Positions 16,824-25,418 of a stretch of 64,000 nucleotides of DNA are shown here, in pieces. Under the pieces are notes generated by a model. It had not been told where the DNA came from. It made no database searches and saw only the letters and a list, made by a program, of their open reading frames with translations. The stretch is from positions 62,001 through 126,000 of the forward strand of contig JAQXEU010000028.1 of NCBI GenBank assembly GCA_029250685.1. The letters are read 5' to 3'. Made by a program: the position numbers and the translations under genes. This stretch comes from Polaribacter sp. (GTDB taxonomy: Bacteria; Bacteroidota; Bacteroidia; Flavobacteriales; Flavobacteriaceae). Each line of letters begins with the position of its first letter. Position 1 is the stretch's first letter.

Positions 16824-17405
16824 TTATTCTAGACCTAAATAATCTCCTACTAATTGTTCAGCTTCTTTTAATGCAACTTTTAAATCATAATTTTTTATGA
16901 TGACATCAAACTGTGGTGCTGTTGCTAATTCTACAGATGCTTTTGCGATGCGCATATTTATTTTTTCGTCATTTTCTGTTTTACGCTTTTTCAAACGAAT
17001 TTTTAGCTCATCAATACTAGGTGGCTTTACAAAAACGGCTAATGTATTGTCTGGAAATTTCTTTTTAATTCTTAATCCGCCAGCAACATCAATATCAAAA
17101 ATAACATGTTTTCCTTGTGCCCAAATTCGCTCAACTTCACTTTTTAAAGTTCCGTAAAAATTATCTCTATATACTTCTTCCCATTCTAAAAAATCTTCAC
17201 CTTTTATATGGTTTTTAAAATCTTTTAGAGAAATAAAATAATAATCTTTTTCGTGTACTTCTTCCCCTCTTGGTTCTCTAGAAGTAGCTGAAATAGAAAA
17301 TTCTAAATTGAATTTTTCTTGTGCTAACAAATGACGAACAATGGTTGTTTTACCAGAACCTGATGGCGCAGAAAAAACAAATAATTTACCTACAAAATTA
17401 TCCAT
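16824..17405 (-). CDS. gmk: Guanylate kinase
   Basis: Phosphorylates GMP to GDP. The 193-residue protein has the P-loop SAPSGSGKTTIVRHL (about residues 12-26), the GMP-binding SATSREPRGEEVHEKDYYFI and the lid region VKPPSIDELKIRLKKRKTEN. All key residues are present and the length is standard. It follows yicC by 4 bases. Confidence 0.97.
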   Translation of the reverse strand: MDNFVGKLFVFSAPSGSGKTTIVRHLLAQEKFNLEFSISATSREPRGEEVHEKDYYFISLKDFKNHIKGEDFLEWEEVYRDNFYGTLKSEVERIWAQGKHVIFDIDVAGGLRIKKKFPDNTLAVFVKPPSIDELKIRLKKRKTENDEKINMRIAKASVELATAPQFDVIIKNYDLKVALKEAEQLVGDYLGLE

Positions 17406-17409
17406 AAAA

Positions 17410-18276
17410 CTAAAGTACGTTTAAAATTTGCTCTTTAACTTTTTCTAATTCATTTTTCATTTGAATCACCGATTTTTGCATCGGTGCATAGTTTGCTTTT
17501 GATCCAGTTGTATTGATTTCTCTTCCAATTTCTTGAATGATAAAACCTAGTTTTTTACCGTTAGAATCTTTACTATCTAATTCTTGTAAAAAATATTCTA
17601 AATGATTTCCTAAACGAACTTTTTCTTCGTTAATATCTAGTTTTTCTAGATAATAAATCAATTCTTGCTCAAAACGATTCTGATCAATTTCTACTTTTAA
17701 ATCGTCAATAGATTTTTGCAAACGCTCTCTAACATTCTCTAATCTTTCTTCATCCAACGCATTTACTTCTTCTAAATATTTTCTGATATTTAAAATTCTT
17801 AATTTAAAATCATCTTCTAAAGAAGCCGCTTCATCCGTTCTATATTGAATGGTTTCATTTAATGCCTCAACAATTGAAGCTTCAATTAAATTCCATTCAT
17901 TTTCATCTAATTCTTCACGTTCAGTTTTTAAAGCATCTGGCATTTTTATGGCCATTTTCAACAACTCAACTTCATTATCATTCTCAGTAAACAAGACATT
18001 TTTTAATTGCTGTACATAATTATTTACAACCGTTTTATTAATTACAGTTGTAGTTTCATCTGCCGTCATTTCTACATAAATAGAAAAATCTATTTTACCT
18101 CTAACCAAACCAGCTGCTAGTTTTTTACGAACCGATAATTCTTTCTCTTTATAATAAGACGGAATACGAACATTTAAATCTAAATTTTTACTATTTAGTA
18201 TTTTAATTTCTATCGTAACTTTTTTTGTTGGTAATTGTAAAACGGATTTCCCGTAACCTGTCATTGATTGAATCAT
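17410..18276 (-). CDS. yicC: YicC/YloC family endoribonuclease
   Basis: The 288-residue protein opens with the signature MIQSMTGYGKS and has the characteristic EIKILNSKNLDLNVRIPSYY segment; the C-terminal DUF1732-type part includes GKKLGFIIQEIGREINTTGSKAN. YicC proteins have been shown to be RNases in E. coli and Bacillus, affecting small-RNA turnover. It is the first gene of the yicC-gmk-nadD unit, with a TATCTTTG box 25 bases upstream. Confidence 0.95.
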   Translation of the reverse strand: MIQSMTGYGKSVLQLPTKKVTIEIKILNSKNLDLNVRIPSYYKEKELSVRKKLAAGLVRGKIDFSIYVEMTADETTTVINKTVVNNYVQQLKNVLFTENDNEVELLKMAIKMPDALKTEREELDENEWNLIEASIVEALNETIQYRTDEAASLEDDFKLRILNIRKYLEEVNALDEERLENVRERLQKSIDDLKVEIDQNRFEQELIYYLEKLDINEEKVRLGNHLEYFLQELDSKDSNGKKLGFIIQEIGREINTTGSKANYAPMQKSVIQMKNELEKVKEQILNVL

Positions 18277-18301
18277 TCAATACTTTTTTTAAATATAGCT
18301 G

Positions 18302-18309
18302 CAAAGATA
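18302..18309 (-). promoter_or_regulatory. TAnnTTTG promoter -7 box for yicC-gmk-nadD (TATCTTTG)
   Basis: A perfect match on the minus strand, 25 bases before the yicC ATG. Confidence 0.5.
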
Positions 18310-18431
18310 CAAAATTATTAAAGGATTTTTTATTGCAGAAAAACGAAAAACCCAAAGAGAATTTCAGGAAAAACTACAGAACTTATTTTGTTTTCGTTAT
18401 TTTTACAATTCACAATTTATAGACATAAAGT

Positions 18432-19463
18432 TTGCAAACAAATACACATATTTTAGTGATCAGATTATCTGCAATGGGCGATGTTGCGATGACAATTCCT
18501 ATTATTAGAGCTTTGATTGAAAAGCACCCAGAAATTAAAATCACATTTTTATCTAAAGCCTTTTTAAAGCCACTTTTTGATGACATTCCGAATGTAACTT
18601 TTTATGCAGCGGATGTTAAAAACAAACACAAAGGTGTTTTAGGTTTGCACAAACTTTCTAAGGAATTAAAACAATTAAGAATTACACATATTGCCGATTT
18701 ACACAATGTATTACGATCTAAAATTTTACGTAGCTTTTTTAAATTTTCAACGAAAAACATTGCTGTTATTGACAAAGGAAGAAGCGAAAAAAAAGCTTTA
18801 ACAAGAAAAGAGAATAAAGTTTTTAAACAGTTAAAAACATCGCACGAACGTTATGCTGATGTTTTTAGAAAATTAGGTTTTTCTGTTGATATTACAAATC
18901 CAACCAAACTAGAAAAACCGAGTTTAGCAACTTCTGTTTTAAGTTTAATTGGAGAAAAGAAAAATAATTGGATTGGAATTGCGCCTTTTGCTGCTTTTGA
19001 CTCTAAAATGTACCCATTAGATTTAATGGAAAAAGTGATTGATATTTTATCTAACAAATACACTGTTTTACTTTTTGGTGGTGGTGAAAAAGAAATTGCA
19101 TTATTATCAAAAATTGAACAAAAAAATGAAGCAGTTATTTCTGTTGCGGGCAAATTAAACTTGCGTGAAGAATTAAATTTAATTGCACATTTAGAGTGTA
19201 TGTTGGCTATGGATTCTGGAAACGCACATTTTGCTGCAATGTTACAAATACCTACAATTACAACTTGGGGAGCAACGCACCCGTTTGCAGGTTTTGTGCC
19301 TTTTAATCAACCAAAAGAAAATAGTTTATTACCCGATTTAGAGAAATACCCAAACATTCCGTGTTCTATTTATGGAAATAAAATTTGTGACGGATATGAA
19401 GATGTTATGAGAACAATTTCGCCAGAAAGAGTCATTAAAAAAGTAGAAGAAATACTAAATTAA
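18432..19463 (+). CDS. Glycosyltransferase family 9 protein (heptosyltransferase-like)
   Basis: The 343-residue protein has the GT9 opening ILVIRLSAMGDVAMTIPIIR and the donor-binding C-terminal half (NWIGIAPFAAFDSKMYPLDL; VLLFGGGEKE; MDSGNAHFAAMLQIPTITTW). GT9 enzymes add heptose or other sugars to lipopolysaccharide core at the cytoplasmic face of the inner membrane; the sugar used here cannot be told. The start is a TTG at 18432 that overlaps an imperfect promoter-like TAAAGTTTG, so a short leader is possible. It is followed 10 bases later by upp. Confidence 0.9.
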   Translation: MQTNTHILVIRLSAMGDVAMTIPIIRALIEKHPEIKITFLSKAFLKPLFDDIPNVTFYAADVKNKHKGVLGLHKLSKELKQLRITHIADLHNVLRSKILRSFFKFSTKNIAVIDKGRSEKKALTRKENKVFKQLKTSHERYADVFRKLGFSVDITNPTKLEKPSLATSVLSLIGEKKNNWIGIAPFAAFDSKMYPLDLMEKVIDILSNKYTVLLFGGGEKEIALLSKIEQKNEAVISVAGKLNLREELNLIAHLECMLAMDSGNAHFAAMLQIPTITTWGATHPFAGFVPFNQPKENSLLPDLEKYPNIPCSIYGNKICDGYEDVMRTISPERVIKKVEEILN

Positions 19464-19473
19464 AAAAGCAATT

Positions 19474-20127
19474 ATGATTATCCATCACTTAGAAGAAACC
19501 AATTCGATTCTTAATAAATTTATTGCAGAAATTAGAGATATTTCCATTCAAAAAGATGCGATGCGTTTTAGAAGAAATATCGAAAGAATTGGAGAGATTT
19601 TAGGCTACGAATTAAGTAAAAACTTAAATTATTCTTCAGAAAAAACCACAACTCCTTTAGGAGTAAAAGAAAGCTTTCAACTATTAAATAAAATAGTTTT
19701 AGGTTCAATTTTAAGAGCTGGTTTACCTTTACATCAAGGTTTATTAAATTATTTTGATGATGCGGAAAACGCTTTTATTTCTGCATATAGAAATCATCCA
19801 AATAATGATACAGAATTTGAAATTGTTGTAGAATATTTTGCTGCACCATCAATCGATAATAAAACATTGATTTTAGCAGATCCAATGTTGGCAACAGGAC
19901 AGTCTTTAGTTTCGGTTTTTGAAGCAATTAAAAAATATGGAAGCCCTAAAGAATTACATATAGCTTGTGTGATTGCATCTGCTGAAGGAATTGAATTTAT
20001 CAAAAATCATTTTCCTGAAAACACACATTTATGGATTGCTGCAATTGATAACGAATTGAATGAAAAAGGATATATTGTACCTGGTTTAGGCGATGCAGGA
20101 GATTTAGCTTTTGGTGCTAAACTATAA
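19474..20127 (+). CDS. upp: Uracil phosphoribosyltransferase
   Basis: Converts uracil and PRPP to UMP in pyrimidine salvage. The 217-residue protein has the typical GSILRAGLPLHQGLL segment, the PRPP-binding motif LILADPMLATGQSLVS and the uracil-binding GYIVPGLGDAGDLAFGAKL at the C-terminus. The last 11 bases overlap the 3' end of the convergent DUF6427 gene. Confidence 0.96.
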   Translation: MIIHHLEETNSILNKFIAEIRDISIQKDAMRFRRNIERIGEILGYELSKNLNYSSEKTTTPLGVKESFQLLNKIVLGSILRAGLPLHQGLLNYFDDAENAFISAYRNHPNNDTEFEIVVEYFAAPSIDNKTLILADPMLATGQSLVSVFEAIKKYGSPKELHIACVIASAEGIEFIKNHFPENTHLWIAAIDNELNEKGYIVPGLGDAGDLAFGAKL

Positions 20128-21043
20128 AATGTATTGCAAAAGAAAGCAGTAAAAAAACCATCAAGACAATATTTATTATCAACTTTTTTTGCAGTGTGCA
20201 AATCCAATTTGCAATAATAATTGTAGTCGGAATTAAGAATGAAATCAATTCTATTCCGTTCTTTTTATCAACGAAAGCTATAAACACAATTGCAATTACT
20301 AAATGTAGCAATAACAAAACCCAACTCTTTTTAAATCGATTACTTACAGACATTATATTTCCTGTTCTTAACAAAATTGAAACGGCTGTAAAAACTAGAA
20401 AAAGCATTAAAAATATTGCGTAATAACTCGTCAAATAAAAACTGATATCAATCATAAGAACAACATCAAAAAGTTGATTGAAAGTTGCTAAATCATCATT
20501 CCAAAAAAGATACGTAAAATATAAGAAGAATGGCGTTACTAAACCAATAATCGGAATCAAAACTGTTCTGATTGTGATTTTTGCAAATAAATAAATCGCA
20601 GCATACAACAAGATTAAATACAATACATAGGAAGGAGAAATTAACACTAAAACCCCGAGCCATAATCCGGCATCAAATAATTTTTGATACACTATTTTTA
20701 AGGTCCTTAAACTATATAGTCTTCTAAAAAACAAGAACAACAATAAATATGTCAATACAATTTCATAATCTAAAACAACGGTTTCTAAAAAACCCAATCC
20801 AATTACAAAAAGTAAAAATCCGTAAGAATCATCTCTAGTTAAATTGTTTTTAGAAATCACAAAATTAAACAAGAAAAAGAGCCCTAAAAACAAAGGGAAA
20901 GTCAACAAGAATTTAAATAAATAATCTAGATTTATTTCGAAATTTTGAACCACAATAAAATCTAACACATAGTACATAAAAAAAAGCACGATGATGATTA
21001 TAAAATTTACTGGTTTTGATTTGCCGAAAAAATTGGCTAACAT
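20117..21043 (-). CDS. DUF6427 multi-pass membrane protein
   Basis: The 308-residue protein is almost entirely hydrophobic with about 8-10 predicted membrane segments (for example FIIIIVLFFMYYVLDFIVV and LLLHLVIAIVFIAFV). The start MLANFFGKSKPVNFIIII is what I recall for DUF6427, a Flavobacteriia family usually next to upp, DUF6341 and trmB, as here. It has no recognisable transporter motif. Its tail overlaps upp by 11 bases, tail to tail. Confidence 0.82.
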   Translation of the reverse strand: MLANFFGKSKPVNFIIIIVLFFMYYVLDFIVVQNFEINLDYLFKFLLTFPLFLGLFFLFNFVISKNNLTRDDSYGFLLFVIGLGFLETVVLDYEIVLTYLLLFLFFRRLYSLRTLKIVYQKLFDAGLWLGVLVLISPSYVLYLILLYAAIYLFAKITIRTVLIPIIGLVTPFFLYFTYLFWNDDLATFNQLFDVVLMIDISFYLTSYYAIFLMLFLVFTAVSILLRTGNIMSVSNRFKKSWVLLLLHLVIAIVFIAFVDKKNGIELISFLIPTTIIIANWICTLQKKLIINIVLMVFLLLSFAIHFIV

Positions 21044-21055
21044 AATTAGTTTTTA

Positions 21056-21063
21056 TATTTTTG
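21056..21063 (+). promoter_or_regulatory. TAnnTTTG promoter -7 box (TATTTTTG)
   Basis: A perfect match, 21 bases before the DUF6341 ATG. It probably drives DUF6341-trmB-atl. Confidence 0.55.
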
Positions 21064-21084
21064 CAATGTAAAGATACTTAAGTT

Positions 21085-21294
21085 ATGATAGCAAGCAATA
21101 TTTTTAGATTAATTGGCGATTTTTTTTCTTGGGCTTTTGGTCCTTTTGAAGCATTACGTTTAAACGACTTAAGCTGGTGGGCATCAAACGCTGTAAACTG
21201 GATGTTTATGGTTGTTTTATTAGTTTTATTTGCTTACTGGATGAAAGAATCAAGACGTTTCAAAAGAGAAGGAATCGAAGATTCTGCCAAATAG
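21085..21294 (+). CDS. DUF6341 family small membrane protein
   Basis: A 69-residue single-pass protein: an amphipathic N-terminus (FRLIGDFFSWAFGPFEALRL), a Trp-rich junction (LSWWASNAVNW), a membrane segment (MFMVVLLVLFAYWM) and a charged C-terminal tail. It matches the Flavobacteriia DUF6341 family and sits in the usual place between DUF6427 and trmB. The function is unknown; conservation of the pair suggests the two act together. Confidence 0.85.
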   Translation: MIASNIFRLIGDFFSWAFGPFEALRLNDLSWWASNAVNWMFMVVLLVLFAYWMKESRRFKREGIEDSAK

Positions 21295-21303
21295 CATTTA
21301 ACT

Positions 21304-21975
21304 TTGGGAAGCAAAAACAAATTAAAACGTTTTAACGAAAACGAAACGTTTTCTAATGTTATTCAACCAAAAAGAGAAGAAATCTTAGATGGTTTTTCTT
21401 TAAAGGGGAAATGGAATACTTTTTTCAAGAACGATAAGCCTATCGTTTTAGAGTTGGGTTGTGGAAAAGGAGAATACACAATCGCTTTAGCTCAAAAAAA
21501 TCCTGATAAAAATTTTATTGGAATTGATATAAAAGGCGCTCGTTTCTGGCGTGGCGCAAAAACTGCTTTAGAAGAGAATCTAGAAAATGTTGGTTTTATT
21601 AGAACGCAGATTGAATTGATTAATGAGCTTTTTGCAGAAAATGAAGTGGATGAAATTTGGATTACTTTTCCAGATCCGCAAATAAAATACAAACGCACAA
21701 AACACAGACTTACAAATGCTGAATTCTTAAAAAAGTATCATCATATCTTAAAAGAAAATGGCATTGTAAACTTAAAAACCGATAGCGAATTTATGCACGG
21801 TTACACATTGGGTTTATTACATGGTGAAGGGCATGAGGTTTTACACGCAAATCATGATGTATATAAAAACACTTACAGTCCAGAGGAAGTAATTAGCACA
21901 CAAACTTTTTACGAGAAACAGTATTTAGAAAAAGGAAAACCAATAACTTTTATTAAATTTAGGATTAATTACTAA
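21304..21975 (+). CDS. trmB: tRNA (guanine-N7)-methyltransferase
   Basis: Methylates G46 of tRNA. The 223-residue protein has the SAM motif VLELGCGKGEYTIALA (about residues 48-63), FIGIDIKGARFWRGAK, the TrmB signature ITFPDPQIKYKRTKHRLTN and the C-terminal FYEKQYLEKGKPITFIKF. It starts at a TTG (21304), 9 bases after DUF6341; no ATG is close. Length is normal. Confidence 0.96.
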   Translation: MGSKNKLKRFNENETFSNVIQPKREEILDGFSLKGKWNTFFKNDKPIVLELGCGKGEYTIALAQKNPDKNFIGIDIKGARFWRGAKTALEENLENVGFIRTQIELINELFAENEVDEIWITFPDPQIKYKRTKHRLTNAEFLKKYHHILKENGIVNLKTDSEFMHGYTLGLLHGEGHEVLHANHDVYKNTYSPEEVISTQTFYEKQYLEKGKPITFIKFRINY

Positions 21976-21983
21976 AATTCTAA

Positions 21984-22319
21984 ATGAGTTCTTCATACAA
22001 TTTTTTTGAAAAAGTATACAAAACTGCTAGGTTAATCCCTTATGGAAGAGTAACAAGTTACGGCGCAATTGCAACATATTTAGGCGCAGCAAGATCCGCA
22101 AGAATGGTTGGTTGGGCAATGAATAATTCTCATAATCAAAAAGAAGAAGTCCCAGCGCACAGAGTTGTAAATCGAAAAGGCTTATTAACTGGAAAGCAGC
22201 ATTTTGATGGCACAAATTTAATGCAACAATTATTAGAAAATGAAGGAATTATTGTTGTTGAAAATCAAATCCAAGACTTTCAAAAAGTATTTTGGAATCC
22301 AATTGAAGAATTGTTATAA
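21984..22319 (+). CDS. Alkyltransferase-like protein (ATL, MGMT family without the active Cys)
   Basis: The 111-residue protein has the MGMT DNA-binding domain: IPYGRVTSYGAIATYLG, the recognition-helix Arg in GAARSARMVGWAMNNSH, and the active-site motif reading PAHRVVNRKG, where true methyltransferases have PCHRV. Replacement of the alkyl-accepting Cys by Ala is the mark of ATL proteins, which bind O6-alkylguanine and hand it to nucleotide excision repair. There is no N-terminal MGMT domain, as usual for ATLs. It follows trmB by 8 bases. Confidence 0.92.
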   Translation: MSSSYNFFEKVYKTARLIPYGRVTSYGAIATYLGAARSARMVGWAMNNSHNQKEEVPAHRVVNRKGLLTGKQHFDGTNLMQQLLENEGIIVVENQIQDFQKVFWNPIEELL

Positions 22320-22382
22320 ATTCCACTTATCAACACATCAATAAACAAACTACAACTTCTTTAATATCTAAACACTAAACAC

Positions 22383-22390
22383 TATATTTG
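22383..22390 (+). promoter_or_regulatory. TAnnTTTG promoter -7 box (TATATTTG)
   Basis: A perfect match, 33 bases before the Mrp gene ATG. Confidence 0.5.
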
Positions 22391-22423
22391 TAGTTTAGAA
22401 TTAATCCTAATTAAAATCTTAAA

Positions 22424-23554
22424 ATGAGCTTTAAAAAGCAAGATATATACAAGGCATTAGAAACAATTACTGCTCCTGGTGAAGGAAAAAGTTTGGTTGA
22501 AAATGAAAACATTACAAATATTGTAACGTTCGGAAAAGAAGTAATTATTGATGTTACAATTAGCAATCCTTCTTTACAAGCTAAGAAAAGAATTGAAAGC
22601 GAAGTTATAAATGCGCTTCGTTTAAAAGTTAGTCAAGAAATTGCAGTAAAAGTAAATGTTAAAGCAGTTGTTCCTAAGAAGGAAAATCCGAATGAGATTA
22701 AAGGAAAAGCAATTCCGAATATCAAAAATATTATTGCAATCGCTTCTGGAAAAGGTGGAGTTGGAAAATCTACAATCACAGCAAATACTGCAATTACATT
22801 AGCAAAAATGGGATTTAGTGTTGGTGTTTTAGACGCTGATGTTTACGGACCATCACAACATATTATGTTTAATGTTGAAAAAGAAAAACCATTATCTGTA
22901 AAAGTTGATGGTAGATCTAAAATGAAACCCGTTGAAAATTATGGCGTAAAATTATTGTCTTTAGGTTTTTTTACAAATCCAGATCAAGCAGTAATTTGGC
23001 GTGGACCGATGGCTTCAAAAGCATTAAATCAATTAATTTTTGATGCAGATTGGGGAGAGTTAGATTTTTTATTGATTGATTTACCTCCTGGAACTGGAGA
23101 TGTGCATTTATCAATTGTACAAGCTTTACCAATTAACGGTGCAATGATTGTTAGTACTCCGCAGAATATTGCTTTAGCAGATGCTAAAAAAGGAGTTGCA
23201 ATGTTTCAACAAGAAAGTATCAATGTTCCTGTTTTAGGAATCATAGAAAACATGGCATACTTTACACCAGAAGAATTACCAAATAATAAATATTATATTT
23301 TTGGAAACGGAGGAGCAAAAAATTTAGCAGAAGATATTAAAACACAATTTTTAGGAGAAATTCCTTTAGTTCAAAGCATTAGAGAAGCTGGCGATGTCGG
23401 ACATCCTGTAGCTTTACAAACCAATACTCCGTTAGAAAAAGCTTTTTCTGACACGACTAAAGAAATGCTTTCTCAATTAGTAAAAAGAAATGAAAAATTA
23501 CCACCAACAGAAGTTGTTAGAATAACAACAATGAGTGGTTGTAGCACAAAATAA
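22424..23554 (+). CDS. Mrp/NBP35-type Fe-S cluster carrier ATPase
   Basis: The 376-residue P-loop ATPase helps load iron-sulfur clusters onto target proteins (ApbC/Mrp group). It has an N-terminal DUF59/MIP18-like domain (about residues 1-85), a deviant Walker A ASGKGGVGKSTITANTA (about residues 107-123), DADVYGPSQ and the switch region LIDLPPGTGDVHLS. One Cys lies at the extreme C-terminus (MSGCSTK). A NifU-type scaffold gene follows 6 bases later, which supports the Fe-S role. Confidence 0.95.
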   Translation: MSFKKQDIYKALETITAPGEGKSLVENENITNIVTFGKEVIIDVTISNPSLQAKKRIESEVINALRLKVSQEIAVKVNVKAVVPKKENPNEIKGKAIPNIKNIIAIASGKGGVGKSTITANTAITLAKMGFSVGVLDADVYGPSQHIMFNVEKEKPLSVKVDGRSKMKPVENYGVKLLSLGFFTNPDQAVIWRGPMASKALNQLIFDADWGELDFLLIDLPPGTGDVHLSIVQALPINGAMIVSTPQNIALADAKKGVAMFQQESINVPVLGIIENMAYFTPEELPNNKYYIFGNGGAKNLAEDIKTQFLGEIPLVQSIREAGDVGHPVALQTNTPLEKAFSDTTKEMLSQLVKRNEKLPPTEVVRITTMSGCSTK

Positions 23555-23560
23555 AAAGTT

Positions 23561-23797
23561 ATGACAGCACAAGAGACGCATACAAATGTTGAAAAAGCTT
23601 TAGAGGAAATTCGTCCTTTTTTAATTAGTGATGGTGGAAACATCAAGCTTTTATCCATAGAGCAGAACATTGTAAAAGTGCAATTAGAAGGTGCTTGTAT
23701 TGGTTGTTCTGTCAATCAAATGACATTAAAAAATGGTGTAGAAGCAACCATTAAAAAATATGCTCCGCAAATACAAGAAGTAGTGAACGTTGAGTAA
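23561..23797 (+). CDS. NifU C-terminal domain protein (Fe-S scaffold)
   Basis: The 78-residue protein is a stand-alone NifU/Nfu domain: EEIRPFLISDGGNIKLL and the cluster-binding CxxC in GACIGCSVNQMTLKNGVE (about residues 46-49). Such proteins hold and transfer 4Fe-4S clusters, usually as a dimer sharing one CxxC from each chain. It follows the Mrp gene and precedes a flavin reductase and ferredoxin, so this stretch is an Fe-S/redox cluster. Confidence 0.95.
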   Translation: MTAQETHTNVEKALEEIRPFLISDGGNIKLLSIEQNIVKVQLEGACIGCSVNQMTLKNGVEATIKKYAPQIQEVVNVE

Positions 23798-23816
23798 CTG
23801 ATAAAAATCAGTTTTT
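23796..23816 (+). terminator. Weak intrinsic terminator
   Basis: AACTGAT pairs with ATCAGTT around AAAA, followed by a short T run. The left arm overlaps the stop codon of the NifU-like gene. It is probably leaky, allowing read-through to the reductase. Confidence 0.4.
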
Positions 23817-23858
23817 AAAGCTTTTACAACCGTTATTTTTACATGATTTTTTAAAGAA

Positions 23859-24914
23859 ATGATTACAACAGATATATTAATTATTGGTGCTGGACCCACT
23901 GGATTATTTACCGTTTTTGAAGCTGGATTATTAAAATTAAGATGTCATTTAATTGATGCCTTGCCACAAGCTGGCGGACAATGCTCAGAGATTTATCCAA
24001 AGAAACCAATTTATGATATTCCTGCTTATCCAGAAATTTTAGCGGGCGATTTAACGGATAAATTACTAGAGCAAATTAAACAGTTTGAACCTGGTTTCAC
24101 TTTAGGAGAACGTGCTGAAACTATTGACAAACAAGAAGACGGTTCATTTATTGTAACTACAAACAAAGGAACAAAACACAAAGCTCCGATTGTTGCAATT
24201 GCGGGTGGATTAGGGTCTTTTGAACCGAGAAAACCTCCGATTCCAAATATTGCAAATTTTGAAGATAACGGTGTTGAATATATGATTCGTGAACCAGAAT
24301 TGTATCGCAATAAAAATGTAGTAATTGCTGGTGGTGGAGATTCTGCTTTAGATTGGTCAATATTCCTAACGGATGTGGCAAAATCTGTAACATTGGTTCA
24401 TAGAAGAAATGAATTTAGAGGCGCTTTAGATTCTGTTGATAAAGTTCAAGAATTAAAAGATTCAGGGAAATTAACTTTAGTTACTCCTGCAGAAATTAAA
24501 GGGATTACTGGAGAAAATCATGTTACTGGTGTTGTCATTTCTAAGAAAGATGAAGATGATTCTATTTTGGAAACTGATCATTTCATTCCACTTTTTGGAT
24601 TATCGCCTAAACTAGGTCCAATTGCAAATTGGGGATTAGAGATTGAGAAAAATGCTATCAAAGTAAATAACGCATTAGATTATCAAACAAATATTCCTGG
24701 AATTTATGCTATTGGTGATGTAAACACCTATCCTGGAAAATTAAAATTAATTTTATGTGGATTTCATGAAGCAACCTTGATGTGTCAAAGTGCTTTTAAA
24801 CGTATTTTTCCTGATAAAAAATATGTAATGAAATATACTACTGTTGGTGGTGTTGATGGTTTTGACGGAACCAGAAAGGAAGCTCCAAAAGCAGTTGTAA
24901 AAAAGATTGAATAA
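23859..24914 (+). CDS. Ferredoxin--NADP+ reductase, thioredoxin-reductase-like type
   Basis: A 351-residue FAD/NAD(P)H oxidoreductase. The FAD-binding motif is IIGAGPTGLFTVFEAG (residues 7-22), the second dinucleotide motif VVIAGGGDSALDWSIFL (about residues 154-170), and the C-terminal FAD motif IPGIYAIGDVNTYPGK. It lacks the CxxC of thioredoxin reductase between the two domains and continues past the FAD motif, both typical of type 2 ferredoxin-NADP reductases (YumC group). A 2Fe-2S ferredoxin gene overlaps its stop by one base and is the likely partner. Confidence 0.92.
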   Translation: MITTDILIIGAGPTGLFTVFEAGLLKLRCHLIDALPQAGGQCSEIYPKKPIYDIPAYPEILAGDLTDKLLEQIKQFEPGFTLGERAETIDKQEDGSFIVTTNKGTKHKAPIVAIAGGLGSFEPRKPPIPNIANFEDNGVEYMIREPELYRNKNVVIAGGGDSALDWSIFLTDVAKSVTLVHRRNEFRGALDSVDKVQELKDSGKLTLVTPAEIKGITGENHVTGVVISKKDEDDSILETDHFIPLFGLSPKLGPIANWGLEIEKNAIKVNNALDYQTNIPGIYAIGDVNTYPGKLKLILCGFHEATLMCQSAFKRIFPDKKYVMKYTTVGGVDGFDGTRKEAPKAVVKKIE

Positions 24915-25246
24915 TGGAACAAGATGTAACATTAAAGATAACAGACAGAGAAGGTAAACTCCACAAGATTCTTGCACCAACAGATATGGCAATGAATTTA
25001 ATGGAAGTTGTTCGTTCATACGAAATTGCTCCCGAAGGAACTATTGGTATTTGTGGAGGAATGGCAATGTGTGCATCGTGTCAATGTTATGTAAAATCTA
25101 ATCACCAATTACCAGAAATGAGTGACGATGAAGATATGATGTTAGCTGAAGCTTTTCATGTGGAAGAAAACAGCCGTTTAGGTTGTCAAATTCAAATCAC
25201 TCCAGAAATGGATGGATTGGAAGTAGAATTAGCGCCAGAAAGTTAA
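24914..25246 (+). CDS. 2Fe-2S ferredoxin (adrenodoxin/putidaredoxin type)
   Basis: The 110-residue electron carrier shows the vertebrate-type pattern: three cysteines in ICGGMAMCASCQCYV (C-x5-C-x2-C) and the last one in RLGCQIQ. An acidic patch (SDDEDMMLAEAF) that normally docks the reductase lies between them. Its ATG overlaps the stop of the flavin reductase (TAATG), so the pair is translationally coupled and probably forms a NADPH-reductase-ferredoxin chain. An acceptor is not encoded here. Confidence 0.95.
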   Translation: MEQDVTLKITDREGKLHKILAPTDMAMNLMEVVRSYEIAPEGTIGICGGMAMCASCQCYVKSNHQLPEMSDDEDMMLAEAFHVEENSRLGCQIQITPEMDGLEVELAPES

Positions 25247-25266
25247 AAATCTTTTATTAGTTTTTG

Positions 25267-25274
25267 TATATTTG
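25267..25274 (+). promoter_or_regulatory. TAnnTTTG promoter -7 box for the aromatic-degradation genes (TATATTTG)
   Basis: A perfect match, 144 bases before hmgA, leaving an unusually long leader of about 140 bases that contains a 19-codon ORF. Confidence 0.5.
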
Positions 25275-25300
25275 AAGTGCACACTTAAAGCACATTAAAA

Positions 25301-25360
25301 ATGTATTGGTTAGAACTCTTAATTCTTTTAAAGCTTTTAATAAAAAGAAACCCTGAATAA
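25301..25360 (+). CDS. Possible 19-residue leader peptide upstream of hmgA
   Basis: An ATG-to-TAA frame encoding MYWLELLILLKLLIKRNPE sits in the leader between the promoter box at 25267 and hmgA at 25419. It is Leu/Ile-rich with Tyr and Trp as residues 2 and 3, both of which are degraded by the three enzymes downstream. It could be a regulatory leader peptide, a tiny membrane peptide or chance; no clear ribosome binding site is seen, and leader-peptide attenuation is poorly documented in this phylum. Confidence 0.25.
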   Translation: MYWLELLILLKLLIKRNPE

Positions 25361-25418
25361 ACAGTAATAATTTATCGTGTAATTAAATCAATTTATTAAT
25401 TATCAAAATTCAATTATT

